DNA from: CBDCCV01 sp965215025
GTDB taxonomy: Bacteria; Bacteroidota; Rhodothermia; Rhodothermales; Salinibacteraceae
Direction: 5' to 3'
Assembly: GCA_965215025.1 (NCBI GenBank)
Contig: CBDCCV010000002.1
Location: forward strand, 1,054,001 to 1,118,000
DNA length: 64,000 nt
Shown: positions 47,845 to 56,526 of the stretch, one piece after another
Layout: each line of letters opens with the position of its first letter
Position numbering within the stretch: the stretch's first letter is position 1
The notes under the pieces: generated by a model
Databases searched by the model: none
What the model saw: the letters and a program-made list of their open reading frames with translations, nothing else
Told to the model about the DNA's origin: nothing
Translations under genes and position numbers: made by a program

Positions 47845-50100
47845 TCAGTCCGCTTCCGCCGGCAGCATCAGTTCGAGGGGGTGCCGCACCGCTCGGCCCA
47901 GCAGCGCTTCGAGCTGTTCGTGGCAGGAGGTGCCGCTGGCGGTCACGGCGCGCTTTCCCATCTCCTCGCTCGTGAACTGCTCCCGGAGCGGCTGGCCCAC
48001 GTCCATGCTCAGCTCGTAGTATTCGATTTTGTATCCGAACGAGCCGGCCATGCCGCAGCACTCCACCTCGGAGCATTCCACGTCGTAGCCGAGCCGTTCG
48101 AGGAGCCGCACCGTCGGCGCTTGCAGCCCGAGCGTGCGCTGCTGGCAGTGGCTGTGGTAGGCGATGGGTTGCCCCGCGCCTTGCCGCAATCCGCTGAGGT
48201 CGGCGCCGTCTTCTTCGACGAGCTTTTCGACGTAGGCCATGGCCTCGTGCGTGTGCGCCCGCAGCCGCTCGTAGGACGCCTCGGGGATCAGCTTCGCGTA
48301 GTCGCGCCACAGCATCGCCAGGTCCGTCGGCTCGATGACGACGACGTCGCGCCCGGCGGCGAGGTGCGCTTCGAGGTGCGCGTACGCCGCCTGCGCCGCC
48401 TTCTCAGCCTGGCCGATCAGCCCCTGCGAGAGCGGCGCGCGCCCGCTGTCCATCGGCGCGGAGAGGTGCACGCCGGCGCCCAGCGCTTCGAGGACGCGCA
48501 CGGCGGCTTTCCCACGCGCGGTGTGGACGTGGTTCGTGTAGATGTCGTTGAAGAGGACGACCTCGCGCTCAAGGCGGCGCGGCGGGGCGGGCCGGCGGGC
48601 GAACCACCTCGCCAGCGTCTCCCGCTGAAACACCGGCAGCGCGCGCCGGCGGTCGATGCCCAGCACGCGCTCCATCACCCGCCGCACAGGCTGCGTCTGA
48701 GCCACCCAGTTCGAGAGCGGCGCCGTGAGGCTGCCCAGCTTGGCGAGCGTGGCGAAGCGCCCAAAGACCTGCTTGCTGACGTCCGCCCCGCCGGCGGCGC
48801 CGCTCCGCAGGCCAGGCATCAGCCAGTCGAAGGCGCCGCTGCCCTGGCGGTTGATGCGGTCGCGCACGACGACGTTGATCCACGGGATGTCGATGCCCAC
48901 GGGGCAGGCCGGGACGCAACGCGTGCAGCCCGTGCACAGGTCGTTGAACGAGGCCGCCGCGTCGAGGCCGTGCACGCCCGCCTCCCAGCCCGTGGCGATG
49001 CCGCCGGAGTACGTCTTCCCGCCAAACGCATGGCCGCCCACGCGCTGGAAGTTCGCGCACGTGTTGGCGCAGGCCGAGCAGCGGATGCAGTAGAGCGTTT
49101 CCTTGAGCTGCGCATCCTCGCGCATGGCTAGGCGGCCGTTGTCGATCAAGACGAGGTGGAACGCGCGTGCCGCCGCCTGCCCGTTCGTGGCGGGCGATAC
49201 CTCCGGCACGAGCGGCGCCTCCGGCCGGCCGAAGTCGGCCACGGGCGTGCGGAAAGGCGGCGTGAAAAGCGAGATGTACGAGGTGATGTCCTGCCCCGTG
49301 CCCGAGCGGCCGATGAGTTCGACGAACGGCTGCACGTCTTCCACCGTCGGGACGATCTTCTCCACGCCGGCGACGGCCACGTAGAGCGGCGGCACGAAGG
49401 CCGATTTGCGCGCGTTCCCCTCGCTCGTGACCAGGACGAGCGTGCCCGTCTCAGCCACGATGAAGTTGGCGCCCGTCATCCCCACGTCGGCTGTGGCGAT
49501 GAGGTCGCCCAGGCGCGCGCGGGCGAAGGCCGTCAGCTCCTCGGCCGTTTCGAGCGGCTGCTCTGGAGAAAAAAGCTCGTTGAAAAGCTGCGCGATCTCC
49601 GGGCGCGATTTGTGGATGGCCGGTGCGACGATGTGCGACGGGCGCTCCTCGGCCAGTTGCAGCACCCACTCGCCCAGGTCCGTCTCGACCACCTCGACGC
49701 CCGCCGCCTGTAGCGCGGCGTTGACCTCGATCTCCTCCGTCGTCATGGACTTGCTCTTGACGAGGCGCCGCGCGCCCTGCGCGAGGTCGCAGATGTAGCG
49801 GTTGGCGTCGGCGGCGTCGGCGGCGAGGTAGACGGTCCCGCCGTTGGCTTCCACGGAGGCCGTAAGCTGCGCGATCAGCTCCGGCAGGCGCGCGATGGCG
49901 TCTTCTTTGATCGCTCGCGCGCGCCTTTTGAGCGCCTCGTAATCATCGAGCCGGGCGACCGAGCGGTAGCGGCCCTGGTTAAACCCCTGCGTGTTCTTGG
50001 CGACGGAGGCGCCTTCCGTGGCCAGCAGGTGCCGGATGCGGGCGGCCTTCTGGGCGCGGGTCTTCGGGGCAGCCTTCGAGGCGGCGGGGGAATGGCTCAT
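47845..50100 (-). CDS. LutB-LutA fusion, iron-sulfur L-lactate oxidation protein
   Basis: A 751-residue cytoplasmic protein. Residues 30-330 are the LUD domain of LutB ('GMTGANFIVAETGTLVLVTS'). Two 4Fe-4S motifs follow ('YCIRCSACANTCANF', 'LCTGCTRCVPACPVGID'). The C-terminal part (about 500-751) is the cysteine-rich CCG domain of LutA, with 'YHSHCQQRTLG' and 'EVECCGMAGSFGYKIE'. In Bacillus, LutA, LutB and LutC are separate subunits of the complex that oxidises L-lactate to pyruvate. Here A and B are one chain in B-A order. LutC is encoded just upstream. In this context the substrate is the lactate made from rhamnose by the aldolase/dehydrogenase. Confidence 0.88.
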   Translation of the reverse strand: MSHSPAASKAAPKTRAQKAARIRHLLATEGASVAKNTQGFNQGRYRSVARLDDYEALKRRARAIKEDAIARLPELIAQLTASVEANGGTVYLAADAADANRYICDLAQGARRLVKSKSMTTEEIEVNAALQAAGVEVVETDLGEWVLQLAEERPSHIVAPAIHKSRPEIAQLFNELFSPEQPLETAEELTAFARARLGDLIATADVGMTGANFIVAETGTLVLVTSEGNARKSAFVPPLYVAVAGVEKIVPTVEDVQPFVELIGRSGTGQDITSYISLFTPPFRTPVADFGRPEAPLVPEVSPATNGQAAARAFHLVLIDNGRLAMREDAQLKETLYCIRCSACANTCANFQRVGGHAFGGKTYSGGIATGWEAGVHGLDAAASFNDLCTGCTRCVPACPVGIDIPWINVVVRDRINRQGSGAFDWLMPGLRSGAAGGADVSKQVFGRFATLAKLGSLTAPLSNWVAQTQPVRRVMERVLGIDRRRALPVFQRETLARWFARRPAPPRRLEREVVLFNDIYTNHVHTARGKAAVRVLEALGAGVHLSAPMDSGRAPLSQGLIGQAEKAAQAAYAHLEAHLAAGRDVVVIEPTDLAMLWRDYAKLIPEASYERLRAHTHEAMAYVEKLVEEDGADLSGLRQGAGQPIAYHSHCQQRTLGLQAPTVRLLERLGYDVECSEVECCGMAGSFGYKIEYYELSMDVGQPLREQFTSEEMGKRAVTASGTSCHEQLEALLGRAVRHPLELMLPAEAD

Positions 50101-50128
50101 AACGAAACCGTTTCGATGTCCGACAGAA

Positions 50129-50238
50129 ACTCCCCCTTTGAAGGGGGAAGAGGCGACACAGTCGCCGAAGGGGAATGTTTAGGGTTGGCAGATGGCCGCT
50201 TTTACATCCCCCTTGGTCCCCCTTCAGAAGGGGGAGAC
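50129..50238. repeat. REP-type repeat between lutC and lutBA
   Basis: Two hairpins face each other: CTCCCCCTTTGAAGGGGGAA near 50130-50149 and TCCCCCTTCAGAAGGGGGAG near 50217-50236, with GGCGACACAGTCGCC between. The mRNA could fold strongly here. It fills most of the 165-base gap. Confidence 0.75.
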
Positions 50239-50265
50239 GTTACAGGCAAACGCATTCGCGAACCC

Positions 50266-50787
50266 TTACCCCTCCACGATGATGACGTGCACGGTCTTCG
50301 GCCCGTGCGCGCCGCGGACGAGCGCGCCCATGTCGGCCGTGGCGCTCGGCCCGGTGGCGAGGACGAAGCTCGTCGGCGCGGTGCGCAGCGCCTCGGCGAG
50401 CCAGCGAAAGGCCGCCGGCATGTCCGGCACGAGGTCCTCGGCGCGCAGCACGGCCACGTGTTTTTCGGGGAAGAGGCTGACCGGCTCGGTGCCGTCGGGC
50501 GCGTTCTCGATGAGCAGGCTGCCGTAATCGGCCACGCCGAGGCGGGCGGCCGTCACGCCCGTGCGCGCGGCGCGCAGCTGCCCGGCGGTCGGGCGCCAAG
50601 CGATGCCAGCGGCGTCTTCTGCCAGGCCGAAGGCGTCCCGCAGCCCGGATGCCCCGACGGCCGGCGACTCGATGGCTTCGCGCAACGCGGCACCGAGGCC
50701 GTCCGGCGGCGTGCGCGCCCACGTCACCGCCAGGCGGTCCAGCGCCTGCACGAACGTGTCAACCGTGTCGATGGCGGCAGCGGGCAT
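50266..50787 (-). CDS. lutC: LutC/LUD-domain protein
   Basis: A 173-residue protein. 'VTAARLGVADYGSLLIENA' and 'AVLRAEDLVPDMPAAFRWL', ending 'SFVLATGPSATADMGALVRG' and 'AHGPKTVHVIIVEG', are the conserved pieces of LutC (YkgG-type LUD proteins). The 'ATGPSATADM...GxHGP' string is the family signature. It is part of the LutABC L-lactate oxidation complex. The gene lies upstream of the LutBA fusion and downstream of the rhamnulose-phosphate aldolase, matching the metabolic order. Confidence 0.88.
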   Translation of the reverse strand: MPAAAIDTVDTFVQALDRLAVTWARTPPDGLGAALREAIESPAVGASGLRDAFGLAEDAAGIAWRPTAGQLRAARTGVTAARLGVADYGSLLIENAPDGTEPVSLFPEKHVAVLRAEDLVPDMPAAFRWLAEALRTAPTSFVLATGPSATADMGALVRGAHGPKTVHVIIVEG

Positions 50788-51157
50788 GGTGACGTGCGGC
50801 GCTATTTCGGCTTTTCGATTTGGCGCTTACGGCAGCGTATGCGTCCCCTCTCCCCTCGCGGGAAATCGAAGATTACGAAGGAAAGGGACTGGGCGAGGAG
50901 GAAGCCGGATGCTGAGGCGGTGCCTCGTCACCCTCATCTCCCCGGAGCCGGCTGGTAGAGGTAGGCATTCACACAAACGGCCGTTTTCGTGTTGTCTCGG
51001 CCCTTCCCTGGAATGTCATCCCCGACTTGATCGGGGATCCAGAGCGGACCACCGCTTCGCTTTCTGCTCTGGATTCCCGCTTTCGCGGGAATGACTTTGG
51101 GAAAAGGGCGGAGACGAATTACGAATCCCTACTCTTCAGCCCGGAGCCGGGGCATGG
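50788..51157. other. 370-base gap filled with repeats between lutC and the aldolase gene
   Basis: There is no gene. The gap has a REP fragment at about 50840-50950 (CCCCTCTCCCCTCGCGGG and related) and the hairpin element at 51015-51095. The aldolase gene ends at 51158, so transcripts running to lutC would cross this structured region. Confidence 0.6.
51015..51095. repeat. GTCATCCCCG...GGGAATGAC hairpin element
   Basis: Two hairpins in one inverted element: ATCCCCGACTTGATCGGGGAT on the left, ATTCCCGCTTTCGCGGGAAT on the right. GATCCAGAGC at 51036-51045 pairs with GCTCTGGATT further on. This type is dispersed in many bacterial genomes. Confidence 0.85.
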
Positions 51158-53362
51158 TCACCGCAGGAACGCCTCCTTCAGTCCGCCGTCCACGGCCAGG
51201 ACCTGCCCGGTCGTCTTGCTCAGCTTGCTGGAGACGAGCAGGAAGATGGCCTCGGCCTGGTCGTCGGGCGTGATGGGGTCGCCCGTGAGCGTGCGGCCCG
51301 AGTAGAACTCGGCCAGGCGCTCGCGCAGCGCGGTGGTGTCTTCGCTCTCGTCGTAGTCCAGGCCGTACTTCTCCAGAGAGGCCATCACGCGCTCGCGCGG
51401 AAACATCGAGCTGCCCTCTACCACGGTGGCCGGTGCCACGCCGTTGACGCGTACCTGCGGCGCCAGCGCCACGGCCAGTTCGCGGATGAGGTGGTTGGCC
51501 GCGGCCTTGCTCGTGTCGTAGCCGATGCTGCCCGCCTTGGGCACCACGGCGTTGGCGCTCGTGGTGACGACCAGCGCGCACCCGCCGAGGTCCTGCGCCC
51601 GCCAGAGCGCTGCCGCCTCGTCGGCCACGACGTAGGCGCCCTTGACGTTGACCGAGAACGTCTGGTCCCACTGCGCGTCGGAGATGTGCCCGTCCTCGGG
51701 GCTGACGTAGAGGCCGGCGGTGATCACCACGTGGTCGAGGCCGCCGTAGGCGAGGAGCACCTGCCGCAGCGCCGCCTGCACGGAGGCGCGGTCGGTGATG
51801 TCGCAGCCGAGGCCGATGGCGTCGCCCGAGCCGCTCAGGCCCGTGCCCGCCACGCCGATGCCCATGCCGACTTCTTCGAGTAGCGCTTCGGCCGTCGCTT
51901 CGGCCCCGTCGGCGTCGAGGTCGAGGCAGGCCAGCGTGGCGTTCTCGGCCAGGAGGCGGTGCGCCACCTCGCGCCCGATGCCGCTCCCCGCGCCGACGAC
52001 GGCCACGATCTCGCGCGCCAGCTCCTCCTCCGGCGGGCGGCGCTCGATCTTGGCCTGCTCCAAGCGCCAGTATTCGATGTCGAAGGCCTCCTGCCGGTCC
52101 AGCGCCGTGTACGTACTCACGGCCTCAGCGCCTTTCATCACCTGCACGGCGGCGTTGTAGAACTCGGCCGTGACGCGGCTCTCGCTCTTCGACTTCCCCC
52201 AGGCGATCATGCCAACGCCGGGGATGAGCACCACCGTCGGCTCGGCGCCGCGCATGGCGGGCGAGTCGTCGCGCTTGTGCTTTTCGTAGTACGCCGCGTA
52301 GTCCTCGCGGTACTGCGCCAGGCCGGCCTCCAGCTTCTCCTTGAGGCCGTCCGCGTCGCTCGCGTCGGGCTGCCAATCCACGTAGAGCGGCTTGATGCGC
52401 GTGCGGATAAAGTGGTCCGGGCACGAGGTGCCCAGCTCGGCCAGGCGCTCGGCGTCGGCGCCGTTGACGAAGCCGAGGATCTCGTCGTCCATCTGCACCG
52501 TGCCGATGGCGCGCTTCTCCTGGCTGATCTGCCCGCGCAGCCACGGCAGGACTTCGACGAGCACCGCCTCGCGCTCCTCTTCCGAAAGCGATTCGTGCTT
52601 CGCGCCGCCAAAGGCGTAGTCGCCCTTGCCCTTCTCCTGCAAAAAGGCCTCGGCCTGGTCGATGAGGCGCAGGCTCAAAAGGTAGCATTCCTTGCCCGAA
52701 TCGGCCCAGTTGATGAGGCCGTGCCCGCCCATCATGATGCCCTTGGCGTCGGGGTGCTCCTCGCAAACGCGCTGCATGGTGAGGCCGAGTTCAAAGCCGG
52801 GCCGCTGCCAGTCGATCCAGACGACCTCGTCGCCGTAAATCTCCTGCGTCAGTTCCTTGCCGTTCTCGGCCGTGGCGATGGCGATGCACGCCACCGGGTG
52901 CGTGTGGTCGATGTGCCGATGCGGGATGAAGCTGTGCAGCGGCGTGTCGATGGAGGGCGCGCGCGGATTGAGGTTGAACGTGGTGTGCGCGTAGAGGCCC
53001 GGCATCTCGTCCTCGGCCTTCGTCTTTGGGCCGCGCTCGTCGAAGGCGGCGTAGACGTCTTGCAGAGCCAGGAGCTTCTCCTGGTAGAGCGAGGCGAAGT
53101 TTTTCCTCTCGGCCGTGCGCAGGTCGCCGCCGGAGCCTTTGACCCACAGCACCTCGACCTCCTCGCCGGTAAGCGGGTCCTCTTCCATGAGCTTAGCCGA
53201 GGTGTTCCCGCCGCCGGTGTTGGTGATGCGCCAGTTTGCGCCCAAGAGGTTCGAGCGGTAGACGAGCCGGCCCACCGGATCGAGACCTCCGGCCTCGGCG
53301 TCGTCCCAGCGGTTCTCGACGTGCTGAAAGGTGGGGTTTTTGGCAAGTGTTTCCATGAGCAT
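51158..53362 (-). CDS. Bifunctional rhamnulose-1-phosphate aldolase/lactaldehyde dehydrogenase
   Basis: A 734-residue two-domain enzyme. The N-terminal class II aldolase part has 'TNTGGGNTSAKLMEEDPLTG', the histidine-rich 'HSFIPHRHIDHTHPVACIA' (Zn ligands) and 'GIMMGGHGLINWADSGKECY'. It splits L-rhamnulose-1-phosphate into DHAP and L-lactaldehyde. From about residue 425 there is a short-chain dehydrogenase: 'VVGAGSGIGREVAHRLL', and 'SIGYDTSKAAANH' with the Tyr-x3-Lys pair. In the known homologue RhaEW of Bacillus this domain oxidises lactaldehyde to L-lactate. That fits the LutABC genes downstream. ATG at 53356 (METLAK) is an alternative start. There is a 51-base gap to the kinase gene upstream. 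Confidence 0.9.
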   Translation of the reverse strand: MLMETLAKNPTFQHVENRWDDAEAGGLDPVGRLVYRSNLLGANWRITNTGGGNTSAKLMEEDPLTGEEVEVLWVKGSGGDLRTAERKNFASLYQEKLLALQDVYAAFDERGPKTKAEDEMPGLYAHTTFNLNPRAPSIDTPLHSFIPHRHIDHTHPVACIAIATAENGKELTQEIYGDEVVWIDWQRPGFELGLTMQRVCEEHPDAKGIMMGGHGLINWADSGKECYLLSLRLIDQAEAFLQEKGKGDYAFGGAKHESLSEEEREAVLVEVLPWLRGQISQEKRAIGTVQMDDEILGFVNGADAERLAELGTSCPDHFIRTRIKPLYVDWQPDASDADGLKEKLEAGLAQYREDYAAYYEKHKRDDSPAMRGAEPTVVLIPGVGMIAWGKSKSESRVTAEFYNAAVQVMKGAEAVSTYTALDRQEAFDIEYWRLEQAKIERRPPEEELAREIVAVVGAGSGIGREVAHRLLAENATLACLDLDADGAEATAEALLEEVGMGIGVAGTGLSGSGDAIGLGCDITDRASVQAALRQVLLAYGGLDHVVITAGLYVSPEDGHISDAQWDQTFSVNVKGAYVVADEAAALWRAQDLGGCALVVTTSANAVVPKAGSIGYDTSKAAANHLIRELAVALAPQVRVNGVAPATVVEGSSMFPRERVMASLEKYGLDYDESEDTTALRERLAEFYSGRTLTGDPITPDDQAEAIFLLVSSKLSKTTGQVLAVDGGLKEAFLR

Positions 53363-53413
53363 TCAGGGGGTGAGGTGAGGCGCAAGAACGTGAAGCGTAA
53401 GAAGCCGCCGAAG

Positions 53414-54850
53414 TCAGGCTGGCTGGCGGCGGGGCGTGTAGGTCCGCAGATCGGCGGAGCGGCGGGCGGCGGCGCGGACGGAGACGTCTTCCGGCAGGTC
53501 GCCCATGGCGCGCGCCTGCACGAGCAGGTTGCCCAGCGCCGTGGCCTCCACTGGGCCGGCCACCACGCGGCGGCCGGTGGCGTCGGCCGTGAGCTGGCTC
53601 AGGAGTTCGACCTGCGCGCCCCCGCCCACGAGGTGCAGCACGTCGATCTCTTCGCCGGTAAGCCGCTCGAGCGCGTCGAGGGTGCGGCGGTAGCTCGCCG
53701 CGAGGCTCTCCAGCAGGAGGCGCGCGAGGGCGCCGCGCGTCTCCGGCATCGCGTGGCCGCGCTCGCGCAGGTGCGCGTCGATGCGCCCTTCCATGTCGCC
53801 GCGCTCGAGGAAGCGCTCGTCTTGCAGGTCGAGGGACGCGGCGGCGGGCGCGGCCTGCTCGGCTTCGGCGAAGAGGTCTTCGTAGGCGAACGCCTCGTCC
53901 GCCTCCTCCCAGGCGCGCACGCACTCTTGCAGCGGCCAGAAGCCAGTCAGGTTTTTCAGAAAACGGATGGTGCCGTCAAGGCCCACCTCGTTGGTGAAGC
54001 CGGCCTCGCGCGCGTCGTCCGTCAGGAGCGGCGCGGAGCGCTCGGTGCCGAGGAGCGACCACGTGCCGCTGCTCACGTACGCCCAGCGCGCGTCCGGCTC
54101 AGCCGGCACGGCGGCCACGGCGCAGGCCGTGTCGTGCGAGCAACTGGCTACGACTTCGATTTTGGACGGCTCGTTGTCCACCGTCCCAATCCCGGTGCCG
54201 CAGGGGACGATCTTAGGCCACGCCTCGGCATCGAGGCCAAAGGCGTCGAAGAGCGACTGCGCCCAGCGCCCTTTCTGCACGTCGTAGAGCTGCGTCGTCG
54301 AAGCCATCGAGGCGTCCATCACGGCGCGCCCGCCGAAGCGGTGGTTGAAGTAGTCGGCCACGGTGAGGTAGGCGGCCGCTTTGCGCTTCTCGTCCAGGCC
54401 CTGCCGCCGGTCGGCCAGAAGCTGGTAGAGCGTGTTGAAGGGCAGAAACTGGATGCCGGTACGCTGAAAAATCTTTTCGGCCGGCATCGTCTCGAACGCT
54501 TCTTCCATGACGCCCTCGGTGCGCGGGTCGCGGTAGCAGTGCGGGTTGCGCAGCGGCTCGCCGCCGGCGTCGAGCGGCACGTAGTCCACCGCCCACGAGT
54601 CTACCGAGAGAGAGCGCAGACGCGGCCCCGCCGCTTCCTGTGCGGCGCGCAGCCCGGCCTGCAGCTCCTGCCAGAGCGCATCGAGGTCCCAGAACAGGTG
54701 CGCGCCTTCTTCGAGGATGGGCGTCTCGAAGCGGTGCAGCTCCTCCATGCGCATCTGCCCCTGGACCAGCGTGCCGAGCACCGCGCGGCTGCTCGACGCG
54801 CCGAGGTCAAAGGCGAGGTACTGCGGTGGTGATGAGGGGGAAGCCAGCAT
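53414..54850 (-). CDS. rhaB: Rhamnulokinase
   Basis: A 478-residue FGGY-family kinase that phosphorylates L-rhamnulose at C1 with ATP. 'YLAFDLGASSSRAVLGTL' is the first phosphate motif; 'LSVDSWAVDYVPLD' holds the catalytic Asp region, and 'SCSHDTACAVAAVPA' and 'YVSSGTWSLLGTE' are rhamnulokinase-type. 'HLVGGGAQVELLSQLTADAT' at 406-425 is the second adenine motif. I start at 54850 (MLASPSS); the much longer frame upstream is non-coding. It is in the expected place between isomerase and aldolase, with 110 bases to rhaI. Confidence 0.93.
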   Translation of the reverse strand: MLASPSSPPQYLAFDLGASSSRAVLGTLVQGQMRMEELHRFETPILEEGAHLFWDLDALWQELQAGLRAAQEAAGPRLRSLSVDSWAVDYVPLDAGGEPLRNPHCYRDPRTEGVMEEAFETMPAEKIFQRTGIQFLPFNTLYQLLADRRQGLDEKRKAAAYLTVADYFNHRFGGRAVMDASMASTTQLYDVQKGRWAQSLFDAFGLDAEAWPKIVPCGTGIGTVDNEPSKIEVVASCSHDTACAVAAVPAEPDARWAYVSSGTWSLLGTERSAPLLTDDAREAGFTNEVGLDGTIRFLKNLTGFWPLQECVRAWEEADEAFAYEDLFAEAEQAAPAAASLDLQDERFLERGDMEGRIDAHLRERGHAMPETRGALARLLLESLAASYRRTLDALERLTGEEIDVLHLVGGGAQVELLSQLTADATGRRVVAGPVEATALGNLLVQARAMGDLPEDVSVRAAARRSADLRTYTPRRQPA

Positions 54851-54960
54851 GGATGCGATGGCGGTAGATCTATGTGCTACGGCAGTTTGAATGCGTATGG
54901 AAGTGTGGAGGTATGGAAGGGTTGCTCGATCAAAGCTTCTCCCAACCCCCCACACTCCGA

Positions 54961-56250
54961 TCACAGGCTCTGCGGCGCGGCGTACGCTTCGGTCGTGCGC
55001 TCTTTGGCTTTCGCGGCGCGGTAGCCCGAGGCGCGGAAGGCGGCCACGGGGTCGAGCGCGCCGCCGCCCTGCCGCCGGGCCTCGGCGCAGAGCGCGCGCA
55101 CGTCCGTGGCGAAGGCGGCCTGGAGCGTCTTCTCGGCCATGAGCGCATCGTTCTCGTCCTGGTAGCCCGAGAGCGCCGCGCGGTCCACTAAGAGTGCCTT
55201 CGCCCAGGCCTGCTGAAGCTGCTCCGCCGTTTGCAGAAACGCCTCGATGGGGTCCTTGAGGTTGTGGCTCTGGTCGATCATGTGCGCCGGCTCGAAGCCC
55301 TCCACGGCCTCGTCCTCTTGGGCGTCCACCAGCTCGTTCATCACCAGGAAAAGCTGGTAGGGCTTGATCGAGCCGGTGGTGAGGTCGTCGTCGCCGTACT
55401 TCGAGTCGTTGAAGTGGAAGCCGCCGAGCTTCCCGGCCGTCACCAGGCGCGCCACGACGAGTTCGACGTTCGTGTTCGGGAGGTGGTGGCCGAGGTCCAC
55501 GAGGCACTGCGCCCTCTCGCCGAGAGCCTGAGCCAGCATCAGCGACGACCCCCAGTCCTGCACCACCGTGGCGTAGAAGGCCGGCTCGTAGGGCTTGTGC
55601 TCGGTGAAGAGCCGCCAGCCTGCCGGCAGGTGGTCGTAGATCTCGCGCAAGCCGCCAAGCACGCGGTCGAAGCTTTTGCGCAGATGCATCTGGCCGGGAT
55701 AGTTCGAGCCGTCGGCCAGCCAGACGGTGAGGGCCTCTGAGCCGAGCGTCTCGCCCAGGTCGATGACCGCTTTGTTGTGCTGGATGGCCTGCTCGCGCAC
55801 GGCGGCTTCGGTGTGGCCGAGCGAGCCGTACTTGTAAGAGTGCGCCTGCCCCTCCGAGTCCTGGAAGGTGTTCGAGTTTACGGCGTCGAAGCCGAGGCCG
55901 AGGCCCGAGGCGTGCTCTTTCAGCGCGGCGGGGTCCTCCGGCTCGTCCCACGGGATGTGGAGCGAGACGCGCGGCGTCGAGCGCGTGAGCCGGTGGATGA
56001 CGGCGGCGTCATCCACCTTCTCGTACACGCTCTGCGGCTCGCCCTCGGACGGAAAGCGCCCGAAGCGCGTCCCGCCCGCGCCCAAAGCCCACGACGGCAC
56101 GGCCACCTCGAACTGGCGCACCCGCTCCAGGAGCGCCTCGACGCCGAGGCCGCGCCGGCGGTGCAGGCGCTCGGCCAGCGCGTCGAGGTCGCGCGCGTGC
56201 GCGTCGGCGCGCTCCGCGTTGTGCGCTTCGATATGACGTGCAGAAAGCAT
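54961..56250 (-). CDS. rhaI: L-rhamnose isomerase (RhaI type)
   Basis: A 429-residue TIM-barrel enzyme that converts L-rhamnose to L-rhamnulose. 'VSLHIPWDEPEDPAALKEHA', 'AVNSNTFQD', 'WLADGSNYPGQMHLRKSFDR', 'TEHKPYEPAFYATVVQDWGS', 'LVDLGHHLPNTNVELVVARL' and 'GGFHFNDSKYGDDDLTTGSI' give the His/Asp/Glu metal ligands. This matches the Pseudomonas-type RhaI, not E. coli RhaA. It is the first catabolic enzyme after the permease genes, 21 bases downstream. Confidence 0.94.
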   Translation of the reverse strand: MLSARHIEAHNAERADAHARDLDALAERLHRRRGLGVEALLERVRQFEVAVPSWALGAGGTRFGRFPSEGEPQSVYEKVDDAAVIHRLTRSTPRVSLHIPWDEPEDPAALKEHASGLGLGFDAVNSNTFQDSEGQAHSYKYGSLGHTEAAVREQAIQHNKAVIDLGETLGSEALTVWLADGSNYPGQMHLRKSFDRVLGGLREIYDHLPAGWRLFTEHKPYEPAFYATVVQDWGSSLMLAQALGERAQCLVDLGHHLPNTNVELVVARLVTAGKLGGFHFNDSKYGDDDLTTGSIKPYQLFLVMNELVDAQEDEAVEGFEPAHMIDQSHNLKDPIEAFLQTAEQLQQAWAKALLVDRAALSGYQDENDALMAEKTLQAAFATDVRALCAEARRQGGGALDPVAAFRASGYRAAKAKERTTEAYAAPQSL

Positions 56251-56271
56251 GGTGGCAGCGTGTCGATTCGT

Positions 56272-56526
56272 TTAGACGGAGGCGGCTTCGGCGGCCTCAT
56301 CCTCGGGCGGCGCCTCTTCGAGGTCGCGGCCCCGTATCCAAAAAGGCGCCGTGGCGAACCAGAGCGCCGTGCCGGCGACCATGAGCCAGGCGTGCGTCTC
56401 CCACGTGATCACTCCGTAGAACACGAAAAACGACGGCCCGACCGTGAGCAGGAGGCCCAGCGCCGAGAGCGCCATGAGCAGCGGCGCAAACGGCGCCGAA
56501 CGTGCGGTGCTCCGAGGGCTCGTCAT
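56272..56526 (-). CDS. Small two-helix membrane protein coupled to the permease
   Basis: An 84-residue protein with two hydrophobic stretches: 'LLMALSALGLLLTVGPSFFV' and 'AWLMVAGTALWFATAPFWI'. The C-terminal tail is acidic ('EEAPPEDEAAEAASV'). Its ATG overlaps the permease stop in ATGA, so it is almost certainly translated from the same mRNA. It could be an accessory subunit of the permease, but no such partner is known for the NCS1 family. I recognise no characterised family. Confidence 0.75.
   Translation of the reverse strand: MTSPRSTARSAPFAPLLMALSALGLLLTVGPSFFVFYGVITWETHAWLMVAGTALWFATAPFWIRGRDLEEAPPEDEAAEAASV

Noticed and set aside
50788..51157. A small gene in the lutC-aldolase gap
   Set aside because: Frames here are translated repeat sequence.
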